DNA of 64,000 nucleotides from RFSX01 sp964591455 (GCA_964591455.1 CAZQDZ010000001.1:124001-188000); one strand, 5' to 3'; numbered from the stretch's first letter, positions 1 to 8,864 are shown. Notes: a model not told the origin generated them from the sequence alone. Numbers and translations: made by a program.

Positions 1-60
1 TTATTAAATTTTGCATACTGTGAATATAAGTATTTGCAAAGTAAAGGATTGTTAAACAAA

Positions 61-93
61 AAAGAACAGCCTCAAAAACTGAGACTGTTCTTT
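61..93 (-). terminator. Rho-independent terminator
   Basis: Inverted repeat with 13-nt arms (61-73 and 81-93, one mismatch) around a 7-nt loop. Read on the minus strand the stem is followed by a run of T residues. It lies 46 bp past the stop codon of the small secreted-protein gene at 139-495 and would end its transcript. Confidence 0.8.
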
Positions 94-138
94 AAAGAGA
101 GCTAATAACTCCCTATATATTGATTAGACCTTTTCTAA

Positions 139-495
139 TTATTTGATTTTAACTTTTGTAAAGTAAACCTTTGTGTCACCTTCAAGAATAAAACCCACTT
201 TGTAATCACCTATTTCAAATAGGTTTTTATGAATCTGAACATTTGCAGACATCACAGGTAACTGGAATTGTAATTCGTTATCTGTATTAAAGATTTGAAT
301 CACAGATATGTTCCCTTTAGTTTCGAAAATTAAATTTTCACTTTGCGTATCAAAAGAAGTGGACTTAAAGATAGCAAGTGATTCTACTGTAACTACTTCT
401 ATTTCTGGAGAAGAGAGTAATATCTCTGGCTTGCTTGAAGAATAAGCAGTTGATACTGCCAACATCAAAAAGAGAAATGTAGAAATTGTTTTCAT
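139..495 (-). CDS. Small secreted protein of unknown function
   Basis: A 118-aa protein with an N-terminal Sec signal peptide (hydrophobic core about residues 4-18, then SSS), so it is probably exported. The remainder is beta-rich. The C-terminal 60 residues (about 60-118) alternate hydrophobic and polar residues and end YFTKVKIK. This resembles the short beta-sandwich tails of secreted Bacteroidota proteins (DUF3244 or sorting-domain-like), but I cannot confirm homology. It is a monocistronic minus-strand gene followed by a good terminator. About 170 bp without another gene separate it from the oxidoreductase gene upstream. No catalytic motif is visible. Confidence 0.6.
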   Translation of the reverse strand: MKTISTFLFLMLAVSTAYSSSKPEILLSSPEIEVVTVESLAIFKSTSFDTQSENLIFETKGNISVIQIFNTDNELQFQLPVMSANVQIHKNLFEIGDYKVGFILEGDTKVYFTKVKIK

Positions 496-665
496 AGCAT
501 TGGGTTTTGTACCTCTAAGACAGTCAATTTTAATTATTACACTACCAAGGTCACACTACAGCAGTCTATATTACCAACTACATGCATACTACAACTAGAC
601 AATTGCAGAAACAATACGTCAGCTGGTTGTCATTTGCAGACTAATAAGGTGACTTGTAAGAAAGG

Positions 666-2213
666 TTAATCTTTCTTTCTTAAAAGATATGCACCAATTC
701 TTAGTGCATTAGCGCTGATTGTTAAGCTAGGATTTACGGCTGCCGAGGTTGGCATAAAGGATGCATCTACAACACTGAGATTATCCACGCCTCTGAAGTT
801 GCAGTACTTATCTAGCACTGAGGTCTTAGGGTCGGTACCCATTCTGACTGTTCCAGCTGAGTGAGAAAAGGTTCTAATATGGTGGGTATAGTAAAATATA
901 GCACCGGCTTTCCGTAAGATTTTCTTTGCTTGTCTTGCAAGGGCATTGACAGCTTTGGTATCTCTCTCCGAATAACTATGTGAAACTTCCGCGACAGGGA
1001 GTCCATATAAGCCCGTCTTGCTATCATCTATTTTAATATAGTTATCGTATTGTGGTTGGTCCTCTGCTATGGCAAGTAATCCTGTTAACGGCTTGACTAA
1101 CTTCCCAGCTAATTTGCCTAGCGGCCCAGGGACTTCATTTTCTACAAGACCGGAAGGTGGTGTAGATATTTGTTGGAGACTGCCAAGTTTGCCTTCCATT
1201 TCTGGTATGTCTTTGTGACCAAAATAGTAATCCATGATGCATATTTCCTTATGGAAGCGGCCTTGCTTATCAGCCGTACCAGGATATATGCCAAAGATGA
1301 TAGCATTCACATGTCGCATCAGATAACGACCTATTATATGACCTCCTGGATTTATCTTACCCAGTCCAGATGAGAGCAATAGATGTGGAGAACCTAATGC
1401 ACCGGCGGAGAGTATAACATGGCCGCCTGCCACAGTTTTATTGAGTTTATCTTTTTTATCAAAATAGGAGACAGCTTCTATTTGTCCATTTTTGTAGAGG
1501 AGCTTATTCACTATACATTCATCTAATAGGGTCATTCCTTTTTTCTGTAACTCAGGAATCATCACTGTCGCCAAATCATTCTTGGCATTGATGGCACAAG
1601 CAAAGGTGTCACAGGTTGTGCACAGTTGGCACTGTCTGTTATCTTTCTTATGGTTGATTGCTAATGGGAGTGCGCAGGGATGGAGAGAAAGCGCTTCTGC
1701 AGCACTTCTAAGTTTCTTTGATATATCAGCAAGAGGTGCTGGATTCTGGGGAAAGGGTTTTGTACGTCTAGGTTCTGTGGGGTCTACATCGGATTCTCCA
1801 GCTATACCTAGTAATTCCTCTGCTTCTGTATAATATTGCTCTAGATCATCATAAGTAATAGGCCAGACTGCGTTTGAGTCTCCTGTAATCTCCTTGCCAG
1901 GTAAAAAATCTTTTTCTCTAAATCTAAATGAGACGCCACCATAGAAGACAGAAGGTCCTCCTACACAAGCATATACCCCCATCTGTTTTTTATTTCCACC
2001 TTTGATTACTTCATAAGGGAGAGATTTGTCATAATGTGGTGTGAGATCTAGAGAAGCTTTTTTACCCCAATTATGTGGTCCTCTCTTCACCCAACTGCCG
2101 CGCTCTATCATCAGGACTTTTTTGCCCGCAGCCACTAATTTCTTGGCCGTCATACAACCGCCGAAACCACTGCCAATAATTATATAATCGTATAGCTTGT
2201 TCTCGTCCGCCAT
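666..2213 (-). CDS. GMC-family FAD-dependent oxidoreductase with Cys cluster
   Basis: A 515-aa flavoprotein of the glucose-methanol-choline family, expected to oxidise an alcohol or sugar hydroxyl; the substrate is unknown. The FAD-binding Rossmann motif GSGFGG is at residues 14-19. The C-terminal half has the family's HSAGTVRMG motif and the VVDASFMPTSAAVNPSLTI block that carries the active-site region. Around residues 195-206 there is a CxxCxxCxxxxC cluster, as in the GMC subgroup that may bind iron-sulfur or a structural metal. I chose the ATG at 2213, which starts MADENKLYDY just before the Rossmann strand. An in-frame ATG at 2258 would add 15 residues unlike the family. No signal peptide. 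Divergent from the membrane-protein gene at 2297. Confidence 0.85.
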   Translation of the reverse strand: MADENKLYDYIIIGSGFGGCMTAKKLVAAGKKVLMIERGSWVKRGPHNWGKKASLDLTPHYDKSLPYEVIKGGNKKQMGVYACVGGPSVFYGGVSFRFREKDFLPGKEITGDSNAVWPITYDDLEQYYTEAEELLGIAGESDVDPTEPRRTKPFPQNPAPLADISKKLRSAAEALSLHPCALPLAINHKKDNRQCQLCTTCDTFACAINAKNDLATVMIPELQKKGMTLLDECIVNKLLYKNGQIEAVSYFDKKDKLNKTVAGGHVILSAGALGSPHLLLSSGLGKINPGGHIIGRYLMRHVNAIIFGIYPGTADKQGRFHKEICIMDYYFGHKDIPEMEGKLGSLQQISTPPSGLVENEVPGPLGKLAGKLVKPLTGLLAIAEDQPQYDNYIKIDDSKTGLYGLPVAEVSHSYSERDTKAVNALARQAKKILRKAGAIFYYTHHIRTFSHSAGTVRMGTDPKTSVLDKYCNFRGVDNLSVVDASFMPTSAAVNPSLTISANALRIGAYLLRKKD

Positions 2214-2296
2214 TTGAGCTGCAAAATAGGGAAAGTGTATAAAACCAATGACCTGCAATCATAGATTCAACATAGAAATATTACCTTAGACCGCCT

Positions 2297-3352
2297 ATGA
2301 GTGATAGTATTAAGCAGACTAAGTTTTATGAGATTGTCAATCCTAGAAACATCAAGAAAGGTGTTTTCCTCTTTTTGTCTATCTCAATTATATCTCTTAC
2401 AGCTATCTTTTTCTATACTAATACTGGCAAGACACTAGCCGTCTGGAAAGAACTAGACTGGCGATATGGCTTACTTTGCTTTGTCTTTGTATTCAATGAT
2501 TTGTGGATAGGCGGCCTGCGGAACCATGTTTTTGCAAAGGAATTTAAACCTGGAATTCCTTCTATTGTAGCCATGAAGGCCAATGTTGCTAATATTTTCT
2601 TAGGTGCTGTGACGCCTTCGCAAACTGGTGGTGGGGTAGCACATTGGTACGTCTTCTGGAAGAATGGTCTGAAGACGCCTGATTTCATAATTCTCAGTTT
2701 TATAAATTTCATCTCTACCATTATTTTCTTTTTGGCCTCCGGCTACTGGGCTAAGAATCAGCTTGAAGGTCAAATACCAGAAGGCTTAGTGGCTAACTTG
2801 GCCAACTACGGTTTCTCGGTCTTCGCTACCATAGGAATTCTCATCGTAGTCTCCCTTATTTTTCCTAAAGTTATAGGACTCATTCTAGAGCAATTAGGTA
2901 AACTACTTAGAGGCGTCATCCCTAATAAGGCTGAAAAATTAATTGCCTTTAGTAAGAAAACGGAGTCTACAATGCAAGACTATCAGAAACAGACATTGAG
3001 CCTCTTTAAAAGAAAACCATGGCTGATCGCACTCAGCTTTATCATTACAGTCTTATTATACTTCAATAAGTATGCATTGGCTTACTTTATCGTTCTTGCC
3101 TTTGGATTAGAAGTGGATTTTTGGACAGTAATCGCCCTTCAGTCTATCGTCCATCTCTTATTATACTTCGCACCTAGTCCAGGGGGAAGTGGTATAGCGG
3201 AGGTCGGTCATTCAGCGTTGATGTCTAATGTCATTGATAAAGCATATACTGGTTCCTTTACACTCATTCAGAGGAGTATCATGATTCTTATTCCCGCTAT
3301 ACTCGGTGCCTATGTAATTATTAAAACAATGAATCAGGAAAAGGTCCCTTAG
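2297..3352 (+). CDS. LPG-synthase-like (UPF0104) integral membrane protein
   Basis: A 351-aa polytopic membrane protein with about 7-8 hydrophobic segments (for example residues 20-40, 125-145, 165-190, 235-265 and 320-345). It matches the flippase-like transmembrane domain shared by MprF and the AglD/UPF0104 family, including the conserved region around residues 95-125 (ANIFLGAVTPSQTGGG) and the late SPGGSGIAEVG motif. There is no C-terminal aminoacyl-transfer domain, so lysyl-lipid synthesis is not expected. Proteins of this type are usually linked to lipid or polyprenol-sugar translocation. It is transcribed divergently from the GMC oxidoreductase across an 83-bp gap. The actual substrate is unknown. 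Confidence 0.8.
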   Translation: MSDSIKQTKFYEIVNPRNIKKGVFLFLSISIISLTAIFFYTNTGKTLAVWKELDWRYGLLCFVFVFNDLWIGGLRNHVFAKEFKPGIPSIVAMKANVANIFLGAVTPSQTGGGVAHWYVFWKNGLKTPDFIILSFINFISTIIFFLASGYWAKNQLEGQIPEGLVANLANYGFSVFATIGILIVVSLIFPKVIGLILEQLGKLLRGVIPNKAEKLIAFSKKTESTMQDYQKQTLSLFKRKPWLIALSFIITVLLYFNKYALAYFIVLAFGLEVDFWTVIALQSIVHLLLYFAPSPGGSGIAEVGHSALMSNVIDKAYTGSFTLIQRSIMILIPAILGAYVIIKTMNQEKVP

Positions 3353-3371
3353 TATTATGTGATAATGGGTG

Positions 3372-4022
3372 CTAGTTACCCGAACTTGTTTTAGATTCAC
3401 TTTCTAAGTGATCTAAAAATACAATACCATTAAGATGGTCTATTTCATGCTGGAATATAACTGCCGTAAAATCTTCTACCATTTCTATTTCATGAGCTCC
3501 TTCCATAGTATCATATTCTAATAGAATAGCATAAGATCTGTTTTTTGTTTCTCCTCTCTTGTCAGGGATGGAGAGACAGCCTTCCATACATGGTTGTGTT
3601 TTTTTACTGTACTGCTTTATAGTAGGATTGAGATAGACTTCAAAAGGAAAATCTGGCTTATCGAATCTCTGTACCAAGATGACATTCTTAAGGACACCAA
3701 CTTGAGGCGCTGCTATGCCTACACCCATAGACATACTATCCTGCACAGTGGCTAGCATACGATTTGCCAGATTTTTAAGTACTTCATCTTTGCTGTTTGG
3801 GATAACCTTTTCACTCTTAGTTCGCAGAAGGATAGAATCCGCTCTGTTAGTCAATAGATACAATCTCATAGGTTTATCCTGGTCGCCGGACTGAATTAGA
3901 TTCATCTGCTGGGACGACCATGCGGTATTAGAATCAGAATTCTTATTAGCAATCTTAGAAGTTTTGCACCCAACTAATGAGTACAGTAGTATTATAAAGA
4001 TGCCTAGTCTATTTAATGTCAT
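3372..4022 (-). CDS. Peptide deformylase domain with lipoprotein signal
   Basis: A 216-aa protein carrying a full peptide deformylase domain behind a lipoprotein signal peptide. The three catalytic motifs are intact: GVGIAAPQ at 100-107, EGCLS at 147-151 with the metal-binding Cys149, and QHEIDHLNG at 191-199 with His192, Glu193 and His196. The N-terminus has a hydrophobic core and a lipobox-like LVGC with Cys19. Residues 20-85 form an extra segment before the domain. Normal deformylases act on nascent chains in the cytoplasm and have no export signal, so this paralogue is unexpected. It may trim formyl groups of secreted peptides or act on another substrate. It lies 8 bp downstream of the small membrane-protein gene and may be cotranscribed with it. 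Confidence 0.8.
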   Translation of the reverse strand: MTLNRLGIFIILLYSLVGCKTSKIANKNSDSNTAWSSQQMNLIQSGDQDKPMRLYLLTNRADSILLRTKSEKVIPNSKDEVLKNLANRMLATVQDSMSMGVGIAAPQVGVLKNVILVQRFDKPDFPFEVYLNPTIKQYSKKTQPCMEGCLSIPDKRGETKNRSYAILLEYDTMEGAHEIEMVEDFTAVIFQHEIDHLNGIVFLDHLESESKTSSGN

Positions 4023-4030
4023 AGTTTGAT

Positions 4031-4246
4031 TTAATAATATCCGTTTTCATTAAGATACGGCAAAAGGAATAGGACGTAAATCATCATAATCGCAAAGCAG
4101 ATGAGTGGTATCCTAAATATGTAGAATATTTTTTTTCCGCTGAATTCATCTTTGTTCATGTCAGAAGAAATCAAAGTCATTATGTTCTTGAGTAGGGTGC
4201 CAACAAAAATACCTCCAACAACAAGAAAGACTAAAGCTGTAATCAT
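4031..4246 (-). CDS. Small two-helix membrane protein
   Basis: A 71-aa protein with two hydrophobic segments (about residues 1-23 and 44-64) separated by a short polar loop containing KDEFSGKK. This indicates a small inner-membrane protein. I chose the ATG at 4246 (MITALVFLVVGG). The longer reading from 4306 adds 20 polar residues and would run towards the lycopene cyclase gene. No family is recognised. It sits 8 bp before the lipoprotein deformylase gene and 79 bp after crtY, all on the minus strand, so it may belong to a short operon with either. Confidence 0.55.
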   Translation of the reverse strand: MITALVFLVVGGIFVGTLLKNIMTLISSDMNKDEFSGKKIFYIFRIPLICFAIMMIYVLFLLPYLNENGYY

Positions 4247-4325
4247 GGGTTGCCTGTTTTGAACTAAAAGTAAAAAATTATATGACGATTTTCCGTCATA
4301 CTTCAAAGTCTAACATAATCGGGAT

Positions 4326-5483
4326 TCAAAGTTCTTGGAAGAAGGCTTTAATAAAAGGCCATTTTGGTGGCGCTGTAAATACTTTTAGGTCTGTGAGAAA
4401 AGAACCCTCCTCATCTAAAAATTTGAATATGGTCTTGGCATCTAATCTAGCAAACAAGCTGTCAAATACCTTTACACCTTGCGTCTTGTCGGTCAGAATA
4501 GCATTGAGCATAGTCCTATCATATAAGTCGTATCTATTTTTCTTGACTAAGTAAGTGTCTAATTTGTTGTCAATAATATGCTGAGCAAGAAGCGACATGT
4601 GACTTTGTATTCTTGTATATGCATATCCAGAAGAAGCTTTGACTGAGCCTCCATTGGTGCCTATAGGTATTATTCTCTGTGTCCTTCCTGATTGAAAATT
4701 AAAGGTAGTCATAGGGATAGCTCCTAATTCTTCTTCAAGTATAATATACTCCGGAATCTGAAGTATATCTGAAATATATTTTTTGAGAAAAGGATCATAG
4801 AATCCTGATAATGGAATTTCAGGAGAGAAGATTGCGAGCTCTACCAAAGCTTTGTTCGGTGCTGTTGGTAGTACATAGAAGAATCTGGTATCACCTTCTT
4901 GAGGCACCCTAAAGTCCATGAAAATAGCTTCCTCTGAGTCAAACGCATTTTGAGGCGTTTCTATGAACCATCCTTTGAAATGTTGCCATACAAAATGGTG
5001 TTCTCCATTTTTGGTGTTTTCGGCAATGGGTATATTATCAGGTATGTTATTAAAGATGAATGGAGAAGTGAATGTATTAGAGTTAGTCTCCACTTGCACA
5101 TAATTTGTATGCTCTAAGATGTTATTCACGCTATCTTGGACAAAATCTATCTGCGGGCTGTTCTGTATAATACCTTTAGCATAGTTATAAAAGTCTATAC
5201 CTCTTATCATGCAATACATATATGGCGCTGCATTTAGCAATTTGTTTTGCGTATGGGAGGCAAATCTTATCAAAGGCCATTTGTGAAAAATAATATCCGA
5301 AAAATAATCATCTCCTTTACTCCAAAAGCTCCATGTACGGTCATTCTCTGACTTCAGGGACTTATCTATAAGAAGTATTTTTTTGTCGACAGTTTTTTTT
5401 TCTTGGGCAAGTCTGACTGCCAAGCTCAGCCCTGCGAGCCCTGCTCCTGTAATGATGTAATCGTATGTATTCTGATTTTTCAG
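4326..5483 (-). CDS. crtY: Lycopene cyclase (CrtY type), non-ATG start
   Basis: A 385-aa FAD/NAD-dependent lycopene beta-cyclase, which closes the ionone rings of lycopene to give beta-carotene. Family motifs are present: dinucleotide fold GAGLAG at 13-18, NDRTWSFW at 47-54, QHFKGW at 167-172, FMDFR at 188-192 and a GTNGGSVKASSGY block near 276-288. The GAGLAG strand lies upstream of the first obvious start (TTG at 5423), so the gene must begin earlier. The frame is open only back to a TAA at 5484-5486, with no ATG, GTG or TTG before the Rossmann strand. The codon directly after that stop is CTG (5483), the best start available. Only 32 bp separate it from the folC ATG. No other carotenoid gene is in the window. 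Confidence 0.85.
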   Translation of the reverse strand: MKNQNTYDYIITGAGLAGLSLAVRLAQEKKTVDKKILLIDKSLKSENDRTWSFWSKGDDYFSDIIFHKWPLIRFASHTQNKLLNAAPYMYCMIRGIDFYNYAKGIIQNSPQIDFVQDSVNNILEHTNYVQVETNSNTFTSPFIFNNIPDNIPIAENTKNGEHHFVWQHFKGWFIETPQNAFDSEEAIFMDFRVPQEGDTRFFYVLPTAPNKALVELAIFSPEIPLSGFYDPFLKKYISDILQIPEYIILEEELGAIPMTTFNFQSGRTQRIIPIGTNGGSVKASSGYAYTRIQSHMSLLAQHIIDNKLDTYLVKKNRYDLYDRTMLNAILTDKTQGVKVFDSLFARLDAKTIFKFLDEEGSFLTDLKVFTAPPKWPFIKAFFQEL

Positions 5484-5490
5484 TTAATCG

Positions 5491-5498
5491 TATTTTTG
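5491..5498 (+). promoter_or_regulatory. -7 element TATTTTTG for folC
   Basis: Exact match to the Bacteroidota -7 consensus TAnnTTTG, 17 bp before the folC ATG and followed by GC as at other promoters in the window. The matching -33 region would lie inside the first codons of the divergent crtY gene; no clear TTTG is there. Confidence 0.5.
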
Positions 5499-5515
5499 CC
5501 AATCTATATTAAGCT

Positions 5516-6748
5516 ATGAATCTAAACAGGTACAAGGAAGTTGAAACATTTTTGTTTAAGCAGCTACCTATGTATCAAAGAGTTGGACCAAAAGCATTTA
5601 AGAAAGATCTCAATAATATCAAGTCATTGTCAGCTTTACTTGATAATCCTCACACAAAATTCAAAAGTATACATGTTGCAGGAACAAATGGCAAAGGATC
5701 TACGTGTTTCTTTATAGCGGCAGTCCTACATCAGCTTGGATATAAGGTGGGGCTATATACTTCTCCACACTATAAAGATTATAGAGAACGGATAAAGATA
5801 AACGGTCAGAAAGTCTCTAAGCGATTTGTCAAACGATTTGTGAAGCAGCTGAAAGCCAAGGGAGTTTTTGAATCTGATTCACAACCTAGTTTTTTTGAAA
5901 TTACAGTGGCGATGGCCTTCCAATATTTTGCTGAAGAGGAAGTTGATTATGCAGTTGTTGAAACGGGGCTAGGCGGTCGGTTGGATTCTACAAATATTGT
6001 GATGCCTATCGTCAGCACAATAACCAACATTGGTTTGGATCACACCAATTTTCTTGGGAATACCTTAGAGAAGATCGCAGCTGAAAAAGCGGGGATTATT
6101 AAGCATCACGTTCCTGTGATTATAGGACGGAAGCAAAATGAGACAAAATCAGTCTTTGGTAAGAAAACTAAGCAAACGGGAAGCGCTTTAGTATATGCAG
6201 AAGATGTCCAATTTGAATTAGACAAAGTTATCCCTAAAGATATTCCTTCTTTTCAAAGAGAGAATTTCTTGACGGCCTTAGTTACAATACGGACTATCAT
6301 TCCAAAGACGACTCAGGTTACATTTCGAAAAGCATGGTCTGGTAAGCTACTTGAATGGGGCTATTTGGGTAGATACCAATATATAGGAGACTCCCCACGC
6401 ATCTTATTAGATAGTGCACACAACAAGATGGGTTTGGCTCAACTATTTACACAAATAGAGAAAGAAGACTTTGCGAAACTCCATATCGTCTTAGGCGTCG
6501 TGGGAGATAAAGACTTAAGCAGAGTACTGCCACTTTTTCCTAAAGAGGCCACATATTATTTTGCACAAGCTCAAATTCCAAGAGCCATGGAAAAGAATAA
6601 ATTGAAAGATTTGGCCTCTGAGTATCATCTGCATGGCAAATGCTATAATTCAGTGAGAAGTGCTTTGGCTTATGCAAAGAAGCGAGCTGAACATGATGAT
6701 TTAATCTTGATTACTGGTAGCATATTCACTGTAGCTGAAGTAGTATAG
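5516..6748 (+). CDS. folC: Folylpolyglutamate synthase / dihydrofolate synthase
   Basis: A 410-aa Mur-ligase-type enzyme that adds glutamate to dihydropteroate and to folates, using ATP, in the cytoplasm. The P-loop AGTNGKGST is at residues 55-63. It is followed by LYTSPHYKDYRERIKING, the folate-binding omega-loop region of the family. The central VVETGLGGRLDSTN motif and the TNIGLDHTNFLG motif are also present. The C-terminal domain has the expected DSAHN block. Length and motif order are normal for FolC. It is transcribed divergently from crtY. A 56-bp gap precedes the next plus-strand gene, so cotranscription is possible. Confidence 0.93.
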   Translation: MNLNRYKEVETFLFKQLPMYQRVGPKAFKKDLNNIKSLSALLDNPHTKFKSIHVAGTNGKGSTCFFIAAVLHQLGYKVGLYTSPHYKDYRERIKINGQKVSKRFVKRFVKQLKAKGVFESDSQPSFFEITVAMAFQYFAEEEVDYAVVETGLGGRLDSTNIVMPIVSTITNIGLDHTNFLGNTLEKIAAEKAGIIKHHVPVIIGRKQNETKSVFGKKTKQTGSALVYAEDVQFELDKVIPKDIPSFQRENFLTALVTIRTIIPKTTQVTFRKAWSGKLLEWGYLGRYQYIGDSPRILLDSAHNKMGLAQLFTQIEKEDFAKLHIVLGVVGDKDLSRVLPLFPKEATYYFAQAQIPRAMEKNKLKDLASEYHLHGKCYNSVRSALAYAKKRAEHDDLILITGSIFTVAEVV

Positions 6749-6822
6749 AGTTTAAGTATTAAAGAATTCCTATAGTCCACCTATAACTTTAGGACTTACC
6801 CGTAATGTCATATCTTGTTTAT

Positions 6823-7341
6823 ATGAAGAATCTGTGCTGCCTTTTGATTTTTTGTATTCCATTCAACTTTGCCTTTGCTCAGGATAGTGAAGAGACCAGA
6901 TATACGGTTTATTACTTTTTGGGTGAGGAATGCAAAATTTGCCAGTACTATACACCTAAGATGAAGGAATACTACAATTCATATGCTTCAGACAGTCTCT
7001 CTTTTTTAGGACTATTTCCCAATAAGTATTCGTCGAAAAGTGGGGTTAATGAATTCTCAGAGAAGTACCAGATTCCTTTTCCTCTAAAGTTGGAGTTCTT
7101 CGCTACTAAGACAAAGCTTTTCGATATTAAGATTACACCTGAAGTCGTCGTATATGATAATGAGCAAGACAAAATCTTATACAAGGGCCGCATAGATGAT
7201 AGTTATGTCAGGATAGGAAAAAGAAGAAGTGTACCTACCCAGTTTGAATTAGAAGATGTGTTACAAAAAATTGTGGACGGTCTAGAAGTGACCACCGCTC
7301 CAGGTCCTGCAGTTGGTTGTTTTATTACTCTTCGTAATTAG
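6823..7341 (+). CDS. Secreted thioredoxin-like (redoxin) protein
   Basis: A 172-aa exported protein with a signal peptide (hydrophobic residues 4-19, then AQ) and a thioredoxin-like fold. A CKIC motif at 37-40 takes the place of the usual CGPC-type active site. The final AVGCF resembles the end of redoxin domains found next to c-type cytochrome domains in Bacteroidota, where the metal- or thiol-binding Cys is conserved. It probably acts in thiol-disulfide chemistry or as a metallochaperone in the periplasm. I chose ATG 6823, which places the signal peptide at the N-terminus. ATG 6805 would add six residues. Its 3' end overlaps the convergent YihY gene by 17 bp. Confidence 0.7.
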   Translation: MKNLCCLLIFCIPFNFAFAQDSEETRYTVYYFLGEECKICQYYTPKMKEYYNSYASDSLSFLGLFPNKYSSKSGVNEFSEKYQIPFPLKLEFFATKTKLFDIKITPEVVVYDNEQDKILYKGRIDDSYVRIGKRRSVPTQFELEDVLQKIVDGLEVTTAPGPAVGCFITLRN

Positions 7342-8308
7342 TCTTTTCCGGGAGTTGCTCATCTGTTTCTAACTCTTCCAGCGTATTGTCCTTAATGATT
7401 TTTGCCTTATTTACCGCAATGCATGCATTGAATTCAAAACCAATGAGGATAATAAATACATTAATTTGGATCCACAATAGAAGCACTATAAGAGCGCCGA
7501 TAGACCCGTAGATTTCATTATACCTTCCAAATGAATTTATAAAAAAGGAAAAGGCAAGTGATGTGGCTATAGACAGCATTGTTGCAAGTACTGCACCTGT
7601 ATTAAACCACCGGATTCGCATTTGCATAGCAGGCCCATATCTATATATGAAAGTGATGCTAAAGTAGATAAGTGAGATTACTATCAACCAACTGAAAAAA
7701 CTCAGAAGATAAACTGAAAACCGACCGACGTCCATTTTATCTATAAGAAAGCTGAGTAGGGGTGTCCCGAATATAATTAGACACATGGATACGATAAATA
7801 GAAAAGCTATTATCATCGTTAATCCCATAGCTATAGTCCTGGTCCTCAGGTAACTTCTCCTTTTGAATACTTCTTCATAGCTCTTATGAAATCCATACAT
7901 AAGTGTGACCATTCCTGAACTAGAAAAGATAATAGCGAATATGAATCCAAATGATAACAATCCCTTACGCTTTATGGAGGCGACATCGTCTATAACCTCA
8001 AACAAATACTTATGCGCTTGGTCCGGCAAAAAGCTAACTGAGGATTCCTTAAAAAATGATATAAAATCAGTGGTCACTGGAAATAGAGGTAGCAGTGTGA
8101 ATAGGAATATCATTAAAGGAAAAAGAGAGAGGAAGAAATTAAATGCAATAGAGTTTGCTCGTGTGACAATGTCATTATCCTCCTTCATTGCTTCAGAGTA
8201 GACAAACTGACTCACATTATATATAGAGATACCTGAGAATCCAGGAATGGAAAACCGCTTAGATAATTCCACAATACTATTAATAATGGGTAGCTTAGAA
8301 AGACTCAC
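7325..8308 (-). CDS. YihY/BrkB-family inner-membrane protein
   Basis: A 327-aa polytopic membrane protein of the YihY/virulence-factor BrkB family (formerly mis-annotated as RNase BN). About six membrane segments are visible between residues 45 and 285. Family features are ANSIAFNFFLSLFPLMIF near 47-64, the mid-protein FSSSGMVTLMYGFHKSYEE, and GSIGALIVLLLWIQI near 270. The tail is polar and acidic. Its molecular function is not established; lipid transport has been proposed for relatives. It is probably cotranscribed with the thioesterase gene 34 bp upstream and overlaps the 3' end of the convergent redoxin gene. Confidence 0.88.
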   Translation of the reverse strand: MSLSKLPIINSIVELSKRFSIPGFSGISIYNVSQFVYSEAMKEDNDIVTRANSIAFNFFLSLFPLMIFLFTLLPLFPVTTDFISFFKESSVSFLPDQAHKYLFEVIDDVASIKRKGLLSFGFIFAIIFSSSGMVTLMYGFHKSYEEVFKRRSYLRTRTIAMGLTMIIAFLFIVSMCLIIFGTPLLSFLIDKMDVGRFSVYLLSFFSWLIVISLIYFSITFIYRYGPAMQMRIRWFNTGAVLATMLSIATSLAFSFFINSFGRYNEIYGSIGALIVLLLWIQINVFIILIGFEFNACIAVNKAKIIKDNTLEELETDEQLPEKTNYEE

Positions 8309-8342
8309 AACAATTTATGCTCTTGTGGACAAAGTTAATATT

Positions 8343-8759
8343 TCATGTGGATGAGAAAAATGGCTGTAGTCTATCTAAAAGTTCTTGTGGAGGTCTTACA
8401 CGTTGATTTGTCTTCATATCTACACAGAATAACTTAACAATCGCTGTATTAATAATCTGACCAGATGGGTTAATGAGTTCGTGGTGAAACTCAAAAAGCT
8501 TAAGGGGTAAGCTCTTAAGGATAGTTTTAATGATAATTTCGTCATCATAGTAGGCAGGAGACTTATATCTGGCTTCTAAGGAGAGCACAGGTAACATCAG
8601 TCCTAATTTATCTTCCATATCACGATAGGAGAGTCCAAGGTCTCTGAGGGCTTCTACTCTGCCTATCTCGTAATATTTGGCATAATGACCGTAGTAGAGG
8701 TAGCCCATTTTGTCAGTCTCTGCATATCTTACTCTTTTATGGTATTGGTGCTCATACAT
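8343..8759 (-). CDS. Acyl-CoA thioesterase, 4HBT hotdog family
   Basis: A 138-aa single-hotdog protein of the YbgC/FadM-like 4-hydroxybenzoyl-CoA thioesterase family. The signature RYAETDKMGYLYYGHYAKYY lies at about 11-30, including the catalytic Asp16. It is followed by the EIGRVEALRDLG helix. Such enzymes hydrolyse acyl-CoA or acyl-ACP in the cytoplasm; the chain preference cannot be read from sequence. The next gene, 34 bp downstream, is the YihY-type membrane protein, which hints at a shared lipid-related transcript. Confidence 0.87.
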   Translation of the reverse strand: MYEHQYHKRVRYAETDKMGYLYYGHYAKYYEIGRVEALRDLGLSYRDMEDKLGLMLPVLSLEARYKSPAYYDDEIIIKTILKSLPLKLFEFHHELINPSGQIINTAIVKLFCVDMKTNQRVRPPQELLDRLQPFFSST

Positions 8760-8864
8760 ATCCGCAAGTTATCGGATATTCTATTGTCAATATCAGTTAA
8801 TACTTCTAAAAAACTTCACAATCCCTTTATATTTGGAATATTACTCATGATGAAGTTCTAATTT

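Noticed and set aside
5421..5423. TTG start for crtY
   Set aside because: It would remove the GAGLAG dinucleotide fold that is encoded in frame just upstream.
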